Origin: Alloascoidea africana
Lineage: Eukaryota > Ascomycota > Alloascoideomycetes > Alloascoideales > Alloascoideaceae
DNA length: 64,000 bases
NCBI GenBank assembly: GCA_030581615.1
Contig: JAKTTT010000003.1
Coordinates: 248,001-312,000 of the forward strand
Direction of reading: 5' to 3'
How positions within the stretch are numbered: position 1 is the stretch's first letter; each line of letters begins with the position of its first letter. Positions 21,011 through 33,047 of this stretch are shown piece after piece. The notes under the pieces are model-generated. The model did no database searches, had not been told where the DNA came from, and was given only the letters and a program-made list of their open reading frames with translations. Position numbers and translations under genes: made by a program.

Positions 21011-23813
21011 CCTGATCCGAAAGCAAAGGCAAAAGCAAAAGCACGAGAAAGACATCAACGGCAACCTTAATCTCCAAGTTCACCCCACAATTGATTTATT
21101 ATGCTCCTGGAGAACCCGTTCTCCGTATTCTGCCAAAAGTTCGATACATGAGCCCCACAGCTTCGTTAACTTTGGTTTAAACTTTGACTTTACACACTGC
21201 TATCAATTCATTCCTTGCAAAGTGTATATGCACTTGGCCGTCATCCCATTGAGCATTCTCTGGTCACAAACCTGTGCTCCTTCCAAGCAATCAAGACCAA
21301 ACGGTGCGTCCTCGGGCCTCTGGTGACAGCGGCAAATCAAACGTGCACCTTGTTTTGAGACCGGACATGAGGATAATATCATATTCCATATCGTATTATT
21401 TCCTACTCTTGGTGGGGGAGTCTCTACTCGGTCTATGTGTGGTGTGTCTGTGTGTGACTACCCTCGATATCCGTTTACCCTTGCAATAAAGCTTCAAGCT
21501 TCAAACCGATCAGATAAAATAAATTCAAGTGAAAACTGCGGGACCTTTTGAAATAGAATCTTTGTTTGTGCCTGCTAGTTTCTCTTTCCTGAGATCTTCA
21601 CTTTTCTGTTTACAGTACATGTCTGACCTGCTTTTACCTTTACCTTTGCCTCTGCTTCCTGCTTCCTGCTTGCTGATTCTACCTGCCAAAAGTACACACA
21701 CATACACAACAAAAGCCAGCAAAAGGTGACGGTTTCTGATCTGTGGATTTGAAGCTCGCAAAGCAGTACCGATTGAGCCATGCACTCCCAGAGCACTCGA
21801 TTCAACGCTAACCTCATTATTGTGGGTCGATTAAAAAGCAAACTCAATTAAAGTTACACAAATGAATATTTTGGAATTTGTGTCCTGGTGTGCCATCTGA
21901 TGTACCTCTCGTTTTTCTCTTTTCATCCCCAGATTTGTCCAACCTGTAAGTTTACTATCAATGTGATGAATATTAATCGGCGCTAATGTTTAACCACAAT
22001 CAACCGGGTCAAACATGATCCTTATCCACAACCAAACCGCCCATCTCTCTAAAGTTTTGGGTTTAAAAATCCTACTACAAAAACAAAAACAAAAACAAAA
22101 AAAACGGTGGTCACAATAATCCAAAACAAGATATCCATCCAGATTCGGATCTTCGTAAACATGACCGCCATCAGTTGATGCTGCTTTACCTCTATTACAA
22201 TTATTCGATCCAAAGTTTCAAACGTCTGGTAATTCTGAAAACCCGAAATCCCAATTCTGTCGAGTCGATTTCTCTTTCAGATGCGTCTCCTCGTCCCCCT
22301 CGTACTTGTCCCTTTCCACCGCAGCCCCCTTCCATACAAAATTCAATGCGATTGATGATTCAAAGTTTTTAAAGATCCATGGTGACACACTACCATCTAC
22401 CCACGCCGAGATATCATATCTAACTATAACCACAAGCCAGTTGTGGAAAATTTCCAGGAGTTGTTCCATACCCTAGATTTACAAGCATCATTCATCCATT
22501 TTCCGCTTCTATGGAGTTCATCAAATCTAACTCCTATTGTTTACCCATTAAACCTCGATCCGTCTAGATTCGGGCGTTACCGTGGGGGGTACTATTTATT
22601 GTTCATTAGATCAACACGTTTATATACTGACATCTGCCAATTCACATTCATACTGTTTCATATGTCCCAAAAAAAAAAAACCGCATTTCCTATCTTCAAG
22701 TTCAGTAGCAAAAACACATTCGGCTGGTCAAAAGCCGCATTTCATCCCTTGATGTAGAAAAATCAAAAACGACGCGTTGTATGAGAATACACTCTGGTAT
22801 CTTTTCGTGTCTAATCGTCTAGTTACTCATAGTAGCATCATCATCCGAGGATCTCTCTAATAAATTAATAACTTTACAAATAATAGACCGATCTGGATGG
22901 TCAATTAATTAGGTATAGGTTCCGGGTTGATATCGCCCAGAGAATGTGGACGGTTTGGGTGTGGTTGAGGGAAGATCAATTTCTAGTTAAGGTGTTTAAT
23001 CCACTCGTTTTATGGCCGCGGCTATATAAAGTACACCTTTTCTGGCAAAATACTTGAGCAAGTTTTTCAATCAACAGAAACATTGCAACGTTTGGTTTTG
23101 ATTTCCTTTAATTCCAGTGCTCAATTGAAAGGCAACAGCTTTTTAGATCAATTGTGAACCTTTGGTCCTTTGTGCTTCTTTTGATCCTCGGCGTTCGAAT
23201 CCCCCCCAAAGAGTAAACTCTGTCCGAGTAGTTATTATTTCAATAATAAACAACTTTGCCACTTTGCCACAATCGTAATAACAAAAAAAAGCTTTTAATG
23301 CTCTTGTTCATTGGCTATTGAATCCAGATTACAAACAAAGATAACGAGAAACGCCGAGGGCCAGCAGAAAACACAAAAAAATCCATTTTTTTGTAACTCT
23401 GTTATTAAAAGTCTCGTTGGTTTCCATATGACCAACGATCAACCCGAAGTATTCTTTCCGATTTGATTTGATTTGATTTGATTGATTCAGTTCTCCTTTG
23501 CCTCTTAAAAGGTACACACACCTTTGTCTATAGATCTTTGAAGTAAGTTACATAGATCAATTAGATAAATAAGTCTCCTGATCGAAACATCACCATCACC
23601 ATCACCACAATTGTCTCTTGATCTCATGTCCCGAGTGCCTTCCACTATAAAGAATGGGCTCATGAAGAGAACAATCGGCATGACTGGCTGATGACAGTAG
23701 AGCCACACAACCTAATTTCATTGGGAAACTCAAGAGGTACCCGAACCGGATATCTTGAATCTCGTTAGCCATTTCTGGTATGGACGAGCACTCGAGTTCT
23801 CTTGACCGGAACA
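21011..23813. other. 2.8-kb region without a supported gene
   Basis: No ORF here has family features or an ATG-started frame of convincing length. At 23023-23030 there is a strong TATATAAA next to a GCCGCGGC palindrome, followed by an A/T-rich possible leader but no ORF, so a non-coding transcript or a distal PCK1 control region is conceivable. Confidence 0.4.
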
Positions 23814-24383
23814 CTATTTTTCTTTCCCAATATCTGAACAAGCCACTTTTTTATCATCATACTCTTCTTCCACTGTGCTACCTTCCTGACGAAGTTGAGC
23901 CAACAGATTTGCCATATCTTCTATTTCCCCACTTCGCATCTCATCTTCATCTTGCTCTTCTTCCAGTTTCCGATACTTGCGTTTGGCTTTTTTCACTTTA
24001 CTCGATTTCCGCTTTTGTCGTAGATCTTTAATCACTTTAAGTCTACTTGTCTCCGGCTCATAAAAATCTTGCAATTTCAAGGCCATAATCTCCCTTGCAA
24101 CCTTCCGATTTTGCTCTCTTGATCTCGTAGCTTGAGAAGAAACAACCAATCCAGTAGGAATATGTCGTAATTGAACTTTACTATTCGTCTTGTTGATTTT
24201 TTGCCCCCCATTACCTCCTCCCTTGATAAACACCTCTTCAATCTCATCTTCTTTGATCTTTGGTCGGGGTGGGAGTTGTTTCACACAAAGACTTTGAAAT
24301 GTAGAAAATTTAGTGATCACAGTACCAAACTTCCATTTTGTAGAACCTATTGGATATCGAAAAATTCTCTGAAATCCAATCAT
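23814..24383 (-). CDS. RSO55: Mitochondrial GGQ release-factor-like protein
   Basis: A 189-residue protein of the RF-1 family lacking codon-recognition domains, like S. cerevisiae Rso55 and human MTRFR. The GGQ loop reads GGGNGGQKINKTNSKV, followed by a helix (TRSREQNRKVAREIMALKLQ) and a Lys-rich tail (KRKSSKVKKAKRKYRK). Such proteins hydrolyse peptidyl-tRNA on stalled mitochondrial ribosomes. The N-terminal 30 residues (RIFRYPIGSTKWKFGTVITK) are basic and amphipathic, fitting a mitochondrial presequence. The ATG at 24383 is chosen; the codon before it is TTG. It diverges from YSH1 with only about 140 bp between starts, so the two probably share a promoter. Confidence 0.9.
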   Translation of the reverse strand: MIGFQRIFRYPIGSTKWKFGTVITKFSTFQSLCVKQLPPRPKIKEDEIEEVFIKGGGNGGQKINKTNSKVQLRHIPTGLVVSSQATRSREQNRKVAREIMALKLQDFYEPETSRLKVIKDLRQKRKSSKVKKAKRKYRKLEEEQDEDEMRSGEIEDMANLLAQLRQEGSTVEEEYDDKKVACSDIGKEK

Positions 24384-24525
24384 CAATTTTCCAACAGTTG
24401 CAAGTTACAAAAAGCTCGCATGTTTGAGTCTCTCTCTCTCACCTTCAAGAACTCGGTTACCCTCTCATCCCATCTATCCCACTTTTCACTACAAAACAAC
24501 CTTCTCCATAACACGATTAACAGCA

Positions 24526-26974
24526 ATGTCCAAACGCTCGGCACAGACTGAAGAACCAGTAAGTTTTATTTGACTGTTTCTAACAGTAATATTTTCTAAC
24601 TTTTTCTTTTTTTTCACTACTCGTGTTATAGGTCGATGAATCGGAATTGCTCAAGTTTGTGTGCCTTGGTGCAGGCAATGAAGTAGGCCGTTCCTGTCAT
24701 ATTATCGAATACAAGGGAAAGACCGTTATGGTATGCATTTATCCTCAAGTAAATAACTTGAACTTATCTCTTATTGACATGACGATTTTTTTTTTACATT
24801 TATTTAGCTTGATGCTGGTATACATCCAGCATATTCTGGCCTTTCGTGTCTCCCCTTTTATGATGAATACGACTTATCAACGGTTGACGTCCTTCTTATT
24901 AGCCAGTAAGTGCCCTTTTTTTTGACCCGGTTTTTGAAATTTTGAAAACTGAAGCTAAATATCTATGACCAGTTTCCATCTGGACCACGCTGCGTCTTTA
25001 CCCTATGTAATGCAACACACAAACTTCAAAGGAAGAGTTTTCATGACACATCCCACAAAGGCAATTTACAGATGGCTATTAAATGATTTTGTAAGAGTGA
25101 CAAACGTAAGCACAGATGGCGGTTCAAATGTTTCGGGTGTGCTTTATACAGATGAGGATCTTCAATCTTCCTTTGATCGTATTGAAACTATCGATTATCA
25201 TTCAACATTAGAAGTCGACGGAATCAGATTTACTGCTTATCATGCTGGACACGTATTAGGTGCTGCAATGTATTTTATAGAAATTGGAGGTGTGAAAATC
25301 CATTTCACAGGAGATTATTCAAGAGAAGAAAATCGACATCTTAATCAAGCAGAAGTTCCAAATCAAAAACCAGATGTACTGATCTGTGAATCTACTTTTG
25401 GAACTGCAACTCATGAACCAAGAGCCGAGAAAGAAGCTAAACTTACGGGCTTAATACATAGTACCCTAAACAAAGGTGGCCGATGTCTGCTTCCTGTATT
25501 TGCTCTTGGTCATACCCAGGAGTTGTTGTTGATATTGGAAGAGTATTGGGATCTTCATCCGGAACTAGAAAACTATAACATTTATTTTGCCTCGGATTTG
25601 GCAAGAAAATGTATGGCCGTTTACCAAACCTATATAAATATGATGAATGATAACATTCGGAAACAATTCCGAGATAAAAAATCAAATCCTTTTGAACTCC
25701 GTCATATTAAAATGATTCGAAATTTGGAAAGATTTGATGATTTGGCACCCTGTGTTGTCATTGCTGCTCCCGGTATGCTTCAACATGGTGTTTCTCGAGA
25801 TCTTCTTGAGAAATGGTCTCCAGATCCGAAAAACCTGTGTTTGATAACAGGTTATTCAATTGAGGGGACCATGGCCCGTTCTCTGATTCATGAACCACAT
25901 GAGATCACTTCAAGTCAAAATTCAGAAGTGAAAATCCCAAGACGATTAGGAGTAGAAGAGATTTCTTTTGCCGCTCATGTTGATTTTGAACAAAATTCAG
26001 GTTTTATTGAAAAACTAGATCCTAAAAATATTATTCTGGTTCATGGTGAACCAAATCCAATGGGGAGACTGAAAAGTGCACTTTTAAGCAAATATCAACA
26101 TCGGAAAAATACAGATCGTGAAGTGAAAATCTACAATCCAAGAAATTGCGAAGAACTTGAACTTCCTTTTAGAGGAGTGAAAATTGCAAAAGTTATGGGG
26201 AAAATTTCAGAAAAGCCTGCTTCCGAGGGGAGAAATTTAACTGGAGTTTTGGTTCAAAAAGATTTCCAGTTAAGTTTGCTGGATGCAAGTGACCTAAGGG
26301 AATACTCTGGTTTAACAACAACAGTTGTGAAAGAAAGACAGACTGTGAGAGTAGAAGCCGGTTATGAGATCATTTTATTCCATTTACGACAAATGTTTGG
26401 ACATGTGGCGATAATTGACGATACAATTGTTTCGGAATCCAAGATGGTGGTGAACGTTATGGATGCTATAGACATTACCATTGTTAATCATGGATCTTGT
26501 ACGATTGAATGGGTAGGAAACATTGTTAATGATGCATTTGCTGACTCTGTTTTGGCAATTCTTCTCTCGGTGGATACATCACCAGCCTCGGTCAAGCTTT
26601 CTGCACCGTGCTGCTCAAAAGACGGCACTCATGATCATAATCACAACCATTCCCACGATATTTCTGAAGAAAAACAATTTATGAAACATGCAGATTCAAG
26701 TCTGGATGCAAGGTTAAGACGAATAGGTGCTCTATTAAGAGCACAGTTTGGAGATACGTTCCAACAGGATAAGGATAATTTGGGAGCAACAATCACTATT
26801 GACAACCATGCTGCAAGAATCAGTTATAAAGATCTTTCTGTTGATTGTAAAATTACAGGGTTGAAAAATCGAGTAGCCCACGTTTTGACAAGAGCAGCTG
26901 CACTTGCTAATCCTCTCTCGCAAGATTTGGATGAAACTAGAAACGCTATTGGACTGCATGCAATGAAGTACTAA
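24526..26974 (+). CDS. YSH1: pre-mRNA 3'-end endonuclease, CPSF-73 homologue
   Basis: Four exons: 24526-24558, 24632-24730, 24808-24905 and 24973-26974, giving 743 residues (S. cerevisiae Ysh1 has 779). It is the metallo-beta-lactamase/beta-CASP nuclease of the cleavage and polyadenylation factor that cuts pre-mRNA before poly(A) addition. The zinc motif HFHLDH is at residues 77-82, with intron 3 splitting the first His codon. Further landmarks are [20 protein letters not shown], the beta-CASP segment [11 protein letters not shown], and FAAHVDF with [11 protein letters not shown]. The C-terminal domain carries a His/Asp-rich insert ([10 protein letters not shown]). Introns are 67-77 nt with donors GTAAGT, GTATGC and GTAAGT. 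Exon 1 encodes only 11 residues. CTG encodes the conserved Leu of HFHLDH, so standard decoding applies. Confidence 0.97.
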
Positions 26975-27603
26975 CTGAGCCAGGACTCATGGAGGAGACA
27001 GTTTAGTTATGGATACAATGTATAATATTAATTCATACCTTTTTTTTTGGTGTCGCACAAAACAATGAAATAGTTTCAGTCTGTCCATAAAAGAACCGAT
27101 TTTGTTAAATTGTAGGACCTTGTGGCAGGCAAAAATGCTCAATTTTAAGATTCTATACTGTTCATCCACGAGATATAATGAAGAACTGTCTAATCAAAAC
27201 GATATGTCAATCTTTTTGGTAATTCAGCACGAGGTCAATTTACTGTAGTTCTTTTAAGCGATACCCACTAACGATGAGGCTGAACAGGGTTCTGTTGAGT
27301 AAGAAAAGTCAGAATCCTCTATTAGAAACAAGCAAAGTGATACTAGAATTGAGGGAGGTTCTAGTCAAAGCTCATGGAACGTTAGAGCAAGCAAAGAAAA
27401 AAAGCAAAAGTATTGGCATAAAAATCGGAGGTTCTAAAGGATAAAACATACCATCGAGAATAGATTAAAACAAGGATTCCTTCTGTTCCCGGTATTGAAA
27501 ACTACATATCCAGCTCACAGAACATGGCGAACCATAATATATTACTCAACTAAAAACCAAATCATTCAAATTCCATTAATATACAAGAAACAAACAGTTG
27601 CAA
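26975..27603. other. Convergent intergenic region between YSH1 and MCM5
   Basis: About 630 bp of AT-rich DNA with no gene-like frame. Both flanking genes end here. Confidence 0.6.
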
Positions 27604-29820
27604 TTAAACTCCAGATCTAAACACATTAGTTCTCTGGTGTCTAAATTGAATAGTTTCCCTACGTTCCAAAATAAACAGCGCTTTGTCCAAAGAATTGGGA
27701 GAATAATTCTTATTCTCACAAAATTCTCTACGCAGTGTCTTGTAGGATGTACTCCAACCAATAGGTAACCTTCTTCTCAGTTCATTTTCAATGTCATTTA
27801 TCTCTTTGAGCAGTTCCTTTCTGGTTCCAGCACCTTGGCCAACAGCATCCATGGTAGATGCAAAGAATAACCTGATGGCCTCGTCAGCATGGGCTTCTGT
27901 AGCCACAGGACTTAGCTGCAATTTAGCCAATGCCTCTGTAATACGAATAATGGCCTCAAGTTGACGAACCGTAATTGGAATTGAAGATCTTTCGTTGCTG
28001 TCTTCTTCCACCTGATGGACAGATTTCCGAATTGATACAAAATGACTTGATAGCTTTTCAGCTGCCTCTGGTGTTAAACGTGGTGCGCATTTTGCTCGGC
28101 AATAACTAATGTACCTTTTCATCTTGTCAATTGGTATCTCGGCAACGGCCTCCTGTTCTAAAGTGCTCTTGCCCATGTGGACATTCATGACATGCTTGGC
28201 AATAGACTTATCTCTACCCTCATTATGCTCATCCTTAACAATGAAAATCATGTCGAATCTGGAAAGAATTGTAGTTTGGAAATCAATATTCTCTCCTGGT
28301 GTCTTCATTTCATCATAACGTCCGAAAATGGGATTCGCCGCGGCCAAAACACTCGTTCGAGAGTTCAAAATGGTGGTGATTCCTGCTTTTGCAATAGAAA
28401 TAGTCTGCTGCTCCATCGCTTCGTGAATTGCTACACGATCTTCATCTCTCATCTTGTCAAACTCATCGATACAGACAACACCACCATCGGCCAACACCAT
28501 AGCACCACCTTCAAGGTAAAACTCTCTCGTCATGTTATCACGTTGTACCGAGGCTGTTAAACCAGCGGCAGATGAACCTTTACCAGATGTGTAAATGGCA
28601 ATAGGCGCAACCTTCTCTACAAACTTCAACAGTTGTGATTTTGCAGTACCTGGGTCACCAAGTAACAAAACGTTAATATCACCACGTAATCTCATTCCAT
28701 CGGTTAAAATCTTCTTGGACCCTCCCATAAGAAGACAAGCAATTGCCTTTTTAATATCGGTATTGCCATAGATTGATGGTGCAATACTACTTGCAAAGGC
28801 TTCATACAGATTTGGATTTCGAGACATTTCCAAAAACTCTTCTTCCTCTTCCTCTGTGAAAATTGCTCTCCCACTAGCTGTGTGATCAACATCGGTTTCC
28901 ATGCCCACGCACCTGATGTATGGATTTCTGATAGCCACCGAGTTGGCACCTTTGACCTTATTCTCATAGATCGAGTAAATCCCTAATATGGTACATCGTG
29001 TTCCAGGGACAATCTTATTAGTCAAGTAACGGTCAACAGAGAGCAGTATATGACGTGGCATTTCGCCAACAGGTACCATATCAGGAGCTTCCTGAAGCTT
29101 TAAAGTCTGCTGATCAATGAACGTAGACTTGTCATGAACAATTATAAACGGCTTTGGTCCACATTCTTTCTTGGTCCCCGGTGGAGCTGGAGATGTACAT
29201 ACTGGAGGTAGGTTAAGACCCGTGAAACCATTAGGAACTTCCATCCTCATTGTACTGCGACAAGTTCGACACATTAGCTGAACAGAGGATGCTTTTGAGG
29301 TTAGAACGCTTGTTCCAATGACAATACCAGATATCCGCACGAGCTTGGAGATGTGGTCTGCGTTCAGATCTCGTAGCGACGTCTTGCTGGCATTAGACTT
29401 TAGAATGAGCTGGCAGGTTGGGAAATCTGAGGAAATCTCATTCTCTGAAAGGAAAACAATACGACGAGCAACATCCGTTATTGAAGCTTCGAAAAGGGGT
29501 ATAATGTCAACTGGCTCTTCGGATAGCCTTTGGCCCAACTCTTCATTGTAGGCAATGAGATGACCAACATCAACTGTAAGCGAGTACTCCTTCAACAGAA
29601 GATTTTCTCTTAGTTGTTCTCTGTGAACGGCAAACTGTTAGCAAAAATCACCAACCCTGGAGAATCATTATTCAAGTACTTACCGGTATATGAAAAAGTT
29701 ATCGAGTCTGAACTCCAGAATGAACTTCCTCAAAGTCTCTTTAATTTGAGAAAAAGCATTCTCTTGTTCTTCTGCTGGGAGCACTTGGGCTCCATAAACT
29801 TCTGCTCTATCAAATGACAT
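27604..29820 (-). CDS. MCM5: DNA replication licensing helicase subunit Mcm5
   Basis: Two exons, 29820-29684 and 29620-27604, give 717 residues (S. cerevisiae Mcm5/Cdc46 has 775). The 63-nt intron has donor GTAAGT, branch GCTAAC and acceptor CAG. Exon 1 supplies [15 protein letters not shown], matching the known MSFDRPEIYSAPVLQ. The protein is one subunit of the Mcm2-7 replicative helicase loaded at origins in G1. Visible parts are a C4 zinc finger (Cys163, 166, 187, 199), Walker A GDPGTAKS at 367-374, Walker [11 protein letters not shown] at about 427-436, and arginine finger SRFD at about 499. The C-terminus holds the winged-helix region. It diverges from SMD2 over 283 bp with G1/S-type promoter boxes. 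Confidence 0.97.
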
Positions 29821-30103
29821 AACAGTGGATATCGTTTGCGTGCTGTGGATAAGAGATGGAAGATACAACCCGTGTTTCTTTTGACAAAAACTGAAAACAG
29901 ATAGGAACGCGAAAATTAAACTGCAAAACGCGTCGAGTACTTCCTAAAACGGAAATGGGATCTCTGTAGTTCCGGAACTTTAATCCTCGAAGTTGCGGAT
30001 ATAGATCTGTGATGTGTAATACGCAGGTATACGCGTAAACACAGACACGGTATACTTCAAGCTTTCCAAACTCACTAGACCAGCTTCTCCAGATCATCTT
30101 GCC
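29821..30103. promoter_or_regulatory. Divergent MCM5/SMD2 promoter with MCB and SCB boxes
   Basis: Two exact MluI cell-cycle boxes ACGCGT occur at 29928-29933 and 30031-30036, and one Swi4-type box CGCGAAA at 29908-29914. All lie within about 90-215 bp of the MCM5 start. In yeasts these bind MBF and SBF and drive G1/S transcription, which suits a replication helicase gene. SMD2 on the other side is not expected to be cell-cycle regulated. Confidence 0.65.
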
Positions 30104-30585
30104 ATGGCGTATGTAGCACATTTACTAACTTGGAATGTTTATTTGAGCGTTAAAATTACTGACTCTTGTATTAGCGAGCTATTGGATAAGAATCGCAGTG
30201 AGCTGACTGACCAGGAACGGCTAAAGTTGGAGGAATATGAGTTTAGCCATGGTCCATTATCAGTACTTCAAACAGCTGTTCAGAAACATAACAAGGTCCT
30301 GATATCTTGCAGAAACAACAAAAAGCTTCTTGGCTATGTAAAGGCATTTGATCGACATGCGAATATGGTCCTGGTAGATGTAAAGGAGGTATGTGTTTTA
30401 AACACAAGTTGACAAAAACTTTGGCGCGTATGTTTCTAACGGCTCATTTTCTCTAGATGTGGGTTGAAATACCCAGAAACTCAAAAGGCAAACGAGGAAG
30501 GCCGGTCAATAAAGATAGATTCATCAGCAAAATGTTTCTAAGAGGCGATTCTGTTATTTTGGTTTTAAGAAGCAACGAGGAATAG
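30104..30585 (+). CDS. SMD2: Core spliceosomal protein SmD2
   Basis: Three exons, 30104-30108 (ATGGC only), 30175-30388 and 30457-30585, give 115 residues. SmD2 is one of seven Sm proteins forming the ring on U1, U2, U4 and U5 snRNAs. Sm1 is seen in [30 protein letters not shown] and Sm2 in [14 protein letters not shown]. Intron 1 (66 nt) has a GTATGT donor and a perfect TACTAAC branch; intron 2 (68 nt) has GTATGT and TCTAAC. Splicing yields [20 protein letters not shown], a good Sm D2 N-terminus. Intron 1 is a multiple of three and has no stop, so a retained intron would add 22 residues after residue 2. A protein of the splicing machinery thus has two introns of its own. Confidence 0.95.
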
Positions 30586-30982
30586 TCAGAAGACCAATTA
30601 ATGTAATCGACTGTTTCAATGTATTGGTTTTATTTGACAGTTTTTTGAGAGTGAAAGAAAAGCTTGTACTGTATACTATTATCAACTAGCACATTAAATG
30701 ACAATATGCTAATGTTTTTTAGCATGTATGTATAGTCTTTCGCATTCTAAAACACTACATGCATGTTTGACAAGTAAAACATTGAGCAAGTTCAATTATA
30801 AAGCTCTAATTGCCAATCCAAGACGAGACAACTATGAACAATTGTCCAGCGTGATTGTTTTCCACACCTTCTGTTGAATTCATGATCACTCAGTTCTTTG
30901 TTTTATCCGGGTAAGCACAGACTCATGTTCAAAGCGCTCAACCACTAAATTGTTCAGGTTTGATTCACCAGTTAAAGATCAG
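30586..30982. other. Intergenic region with a possible upstream ORF before GUF1
   Basis: About 400 bp. A seven-codon open frame ATG...TAA lies at 30925-30948, 34 bp before the chosen GUF1 ATG. It could be a translated upstream ORF; alternatively a GTAAGC (30911) to CAG (30957) mini-intron in the leader would remove it. Confidence 0.35.
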
Positions 30983-33047
30983 ATGATAACCCGAAGGATT
31001 GGGTACATCTCTAGAAACTCGAAAAAGTGGAACCTGCTCAGTTTGGACTATTTTCGGTTTCGATGTAGGACGCCGGCGCCGATTTTTTCCCGTAACTTTT
31101 CAACAACTTTGAGATCTTTGGCTGTGGACCAGAGAAAAGTACTCTCACCAGAATTGGTCAAAAGAATCGATGACATCCCAATAGAACGGTACAGAAACTT
31201 CTCCATTGTAGCACATGTGGTAAGTACTCTATAACGCTAATTTTTCTCACGAGTGCTTACAAAAATGGTGAACAACTACTTACAGAATGTTTAAGGACCA
31301 TGGAAAATCAACACTGAGCGATAGATTATTGGAACTTACAGAAGTTATACAAGCAGGCAGCAATAAGCAGGTTCTGGACAAGCTAGATGTTGAGCGGGAA
31401 AGGGGGATTACAATCAAGGCACAGACGTGTACCATGCTTTACAATTACAAAGGTAAAGATTATTTGTTGCATCTTGTTGACACCCCAGGCCATGTGGACT
31501 TTAGAGCAGAGGTATCGAGAAGTTATGCTTCTTGTGGAGGCGCTCTTCTCCTGGTAGATGCGAGTCAAGGAGTCCAGGCTCAAACAGTAGCAAATTTCTA
31601 TCTTGCCTATAGCATGAACCTTCGGTTGATACCCGTCATCAACAAGATTGATTTGCATAATGCTGATATACCGAGAGCAATAGAGCAAATTGAGACCACT
31701 TTTGAGCTACCCGCAGACGAAGTTATCCCGGTTTCTGCTAAAACAGGTCAGCATGTAGAGGACATTCTACCAGCTGTTGTAGAGAGAATACCCCCTCCAA
31801 CCGGTACTTCGGCGTCTCCTTTAAGGTGCCTCCTGGTGGATTCCTGGTTCGACAGTTATTTGGGTGTTATTCTTTTGGTTCATTTGGTTGATGGAACAGT
31901 CAAACAAGGCCAAAAAATCATGTCTGCTCATACCAAACTAAAATATGAAGTGAAGGATGTTGGAATCATGTACCCAGATATGATGTCCACAGACAAACTC
32001 CAAGCTGGCCAGGTCGGTTACATCATTCCTGGCATGAAAACGAGTGAGGATGCTCATGTTGGTGATACCTTTATGACTGTTGGGCAAGAAGTGGAGCCAC
32101 TCCCAGGGTTTGAAGAAGTAAAGCCAATGGTGTTTGTGGGTGCCTTTCCAACTGATGCAGGTGAATTCAAAAAACTTGATGACAGCATGAGAAGGCTGGT
32201 ATTAAATGACAAAAGTGTGTCATTACAGAGAGAAACTTCAAACGCGCTGGGGCAAGGCTGGAGACTCGGGTTCTTGGGCTCTTTACATGCCTCTGTTTTC
32301 AAGGAGAGACTTGAGAGAGAATATGGAGCTTCTTTAATCCTTACAGCTTCGAATGTGCCTTATGAAGTGGAGTGGACAAATGGACAGAAATCCGTGATTA
32401 CAAATCCAGATGACTTTCCCGAACTGATGAAAACAAAAGTTGCGGTTCTCAAGGAACCATATGTAGAAGCCATCATGACGCTGCCGAAAGAGTACATGGG
32501 AGATGTAATCAAGCTCTGTGATGCCAACCGGGGACGTCAGATCTCAATTGATTTTCTCACTACAGGACAGGTACTGCTTAAGTATAGGCTTCCAATGGCA
32601 CACTTGGTTGAGGACTTTTTTGGGAGCTTGAAAAGTGCAACAAGAGGATATGCTTCTTTGGATTACGAAGATGCTGGTTATTTTCCTTCTGACCTTGTAA
32701 AGTTGGAACTATTGGTCAATGGGAAAGGCATTGATGCTTTGGCACAAGTCATGCATAGAAGCCAAGTTCAGAAAAGGGGTCGTGAATGGGTACAAAAGTT
32801 CAAAGAATATCTCAAGTATGAGTTATTTGATGTGATCATCCAAGCTCGAGCTGCAAATAAAATCGTCGCAAGGGAAACAATCAAAGCCAAAAGGAAAGAT
32901 GTTTTGGCTCGACTACATGCCTCGGACATTACCCGTAGGCAAAAGCTGTTGAATAAGCAAAAGCAAGGGAAAAAGAGACTACAGGCAGAAGGCACTATTT
33001 CGATTCCACAAGAAGCATATCGAGGATTTCTGAGTAAGAATCGCTAA
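30983..33047 (+). CDS. GUF1: Mitochondrial translation GTPase, LepA/EF4 homologue
   Basis: Two exons, 30983-31219 and 31296-33047, give 662 residues (S. cerevisiae Guf1 has 645). Guf1 is the mitochondrial LepA/EF4-type GTPase that supports mitochondrial protein synthesis under stress. The first 60 residues are basic and Ser/Arg-rich, as expected of a presequence ([15 protein letters not shown]). G motifs are AHVDHGKST (77-85), DTPGH and NKID; intron 1 falls exactly inside the P-loop after Val79. The LepA-specific C-terminal domain ends in a Lys/Arg-rich tail. The ATG at 30983 is the first in frame. The intron uses an AAG acceptor 10 nt after an unused CAG; using the CAG would give a stop within three codons. 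Confidence 0.95.

Noticed and set aside
20559-21490. Several frames upstream of PCK1
   Set aside because: They arise from GC-rich composition lacking stops; the codon pattern is repetitive and the starts are not ATG or have no context.
23180-23215. GTTCGAATC reminiscent of a tRNA T loop
   Set aside because: Flanking bases do not form a stem and no anticodon arm lies at the right distance.
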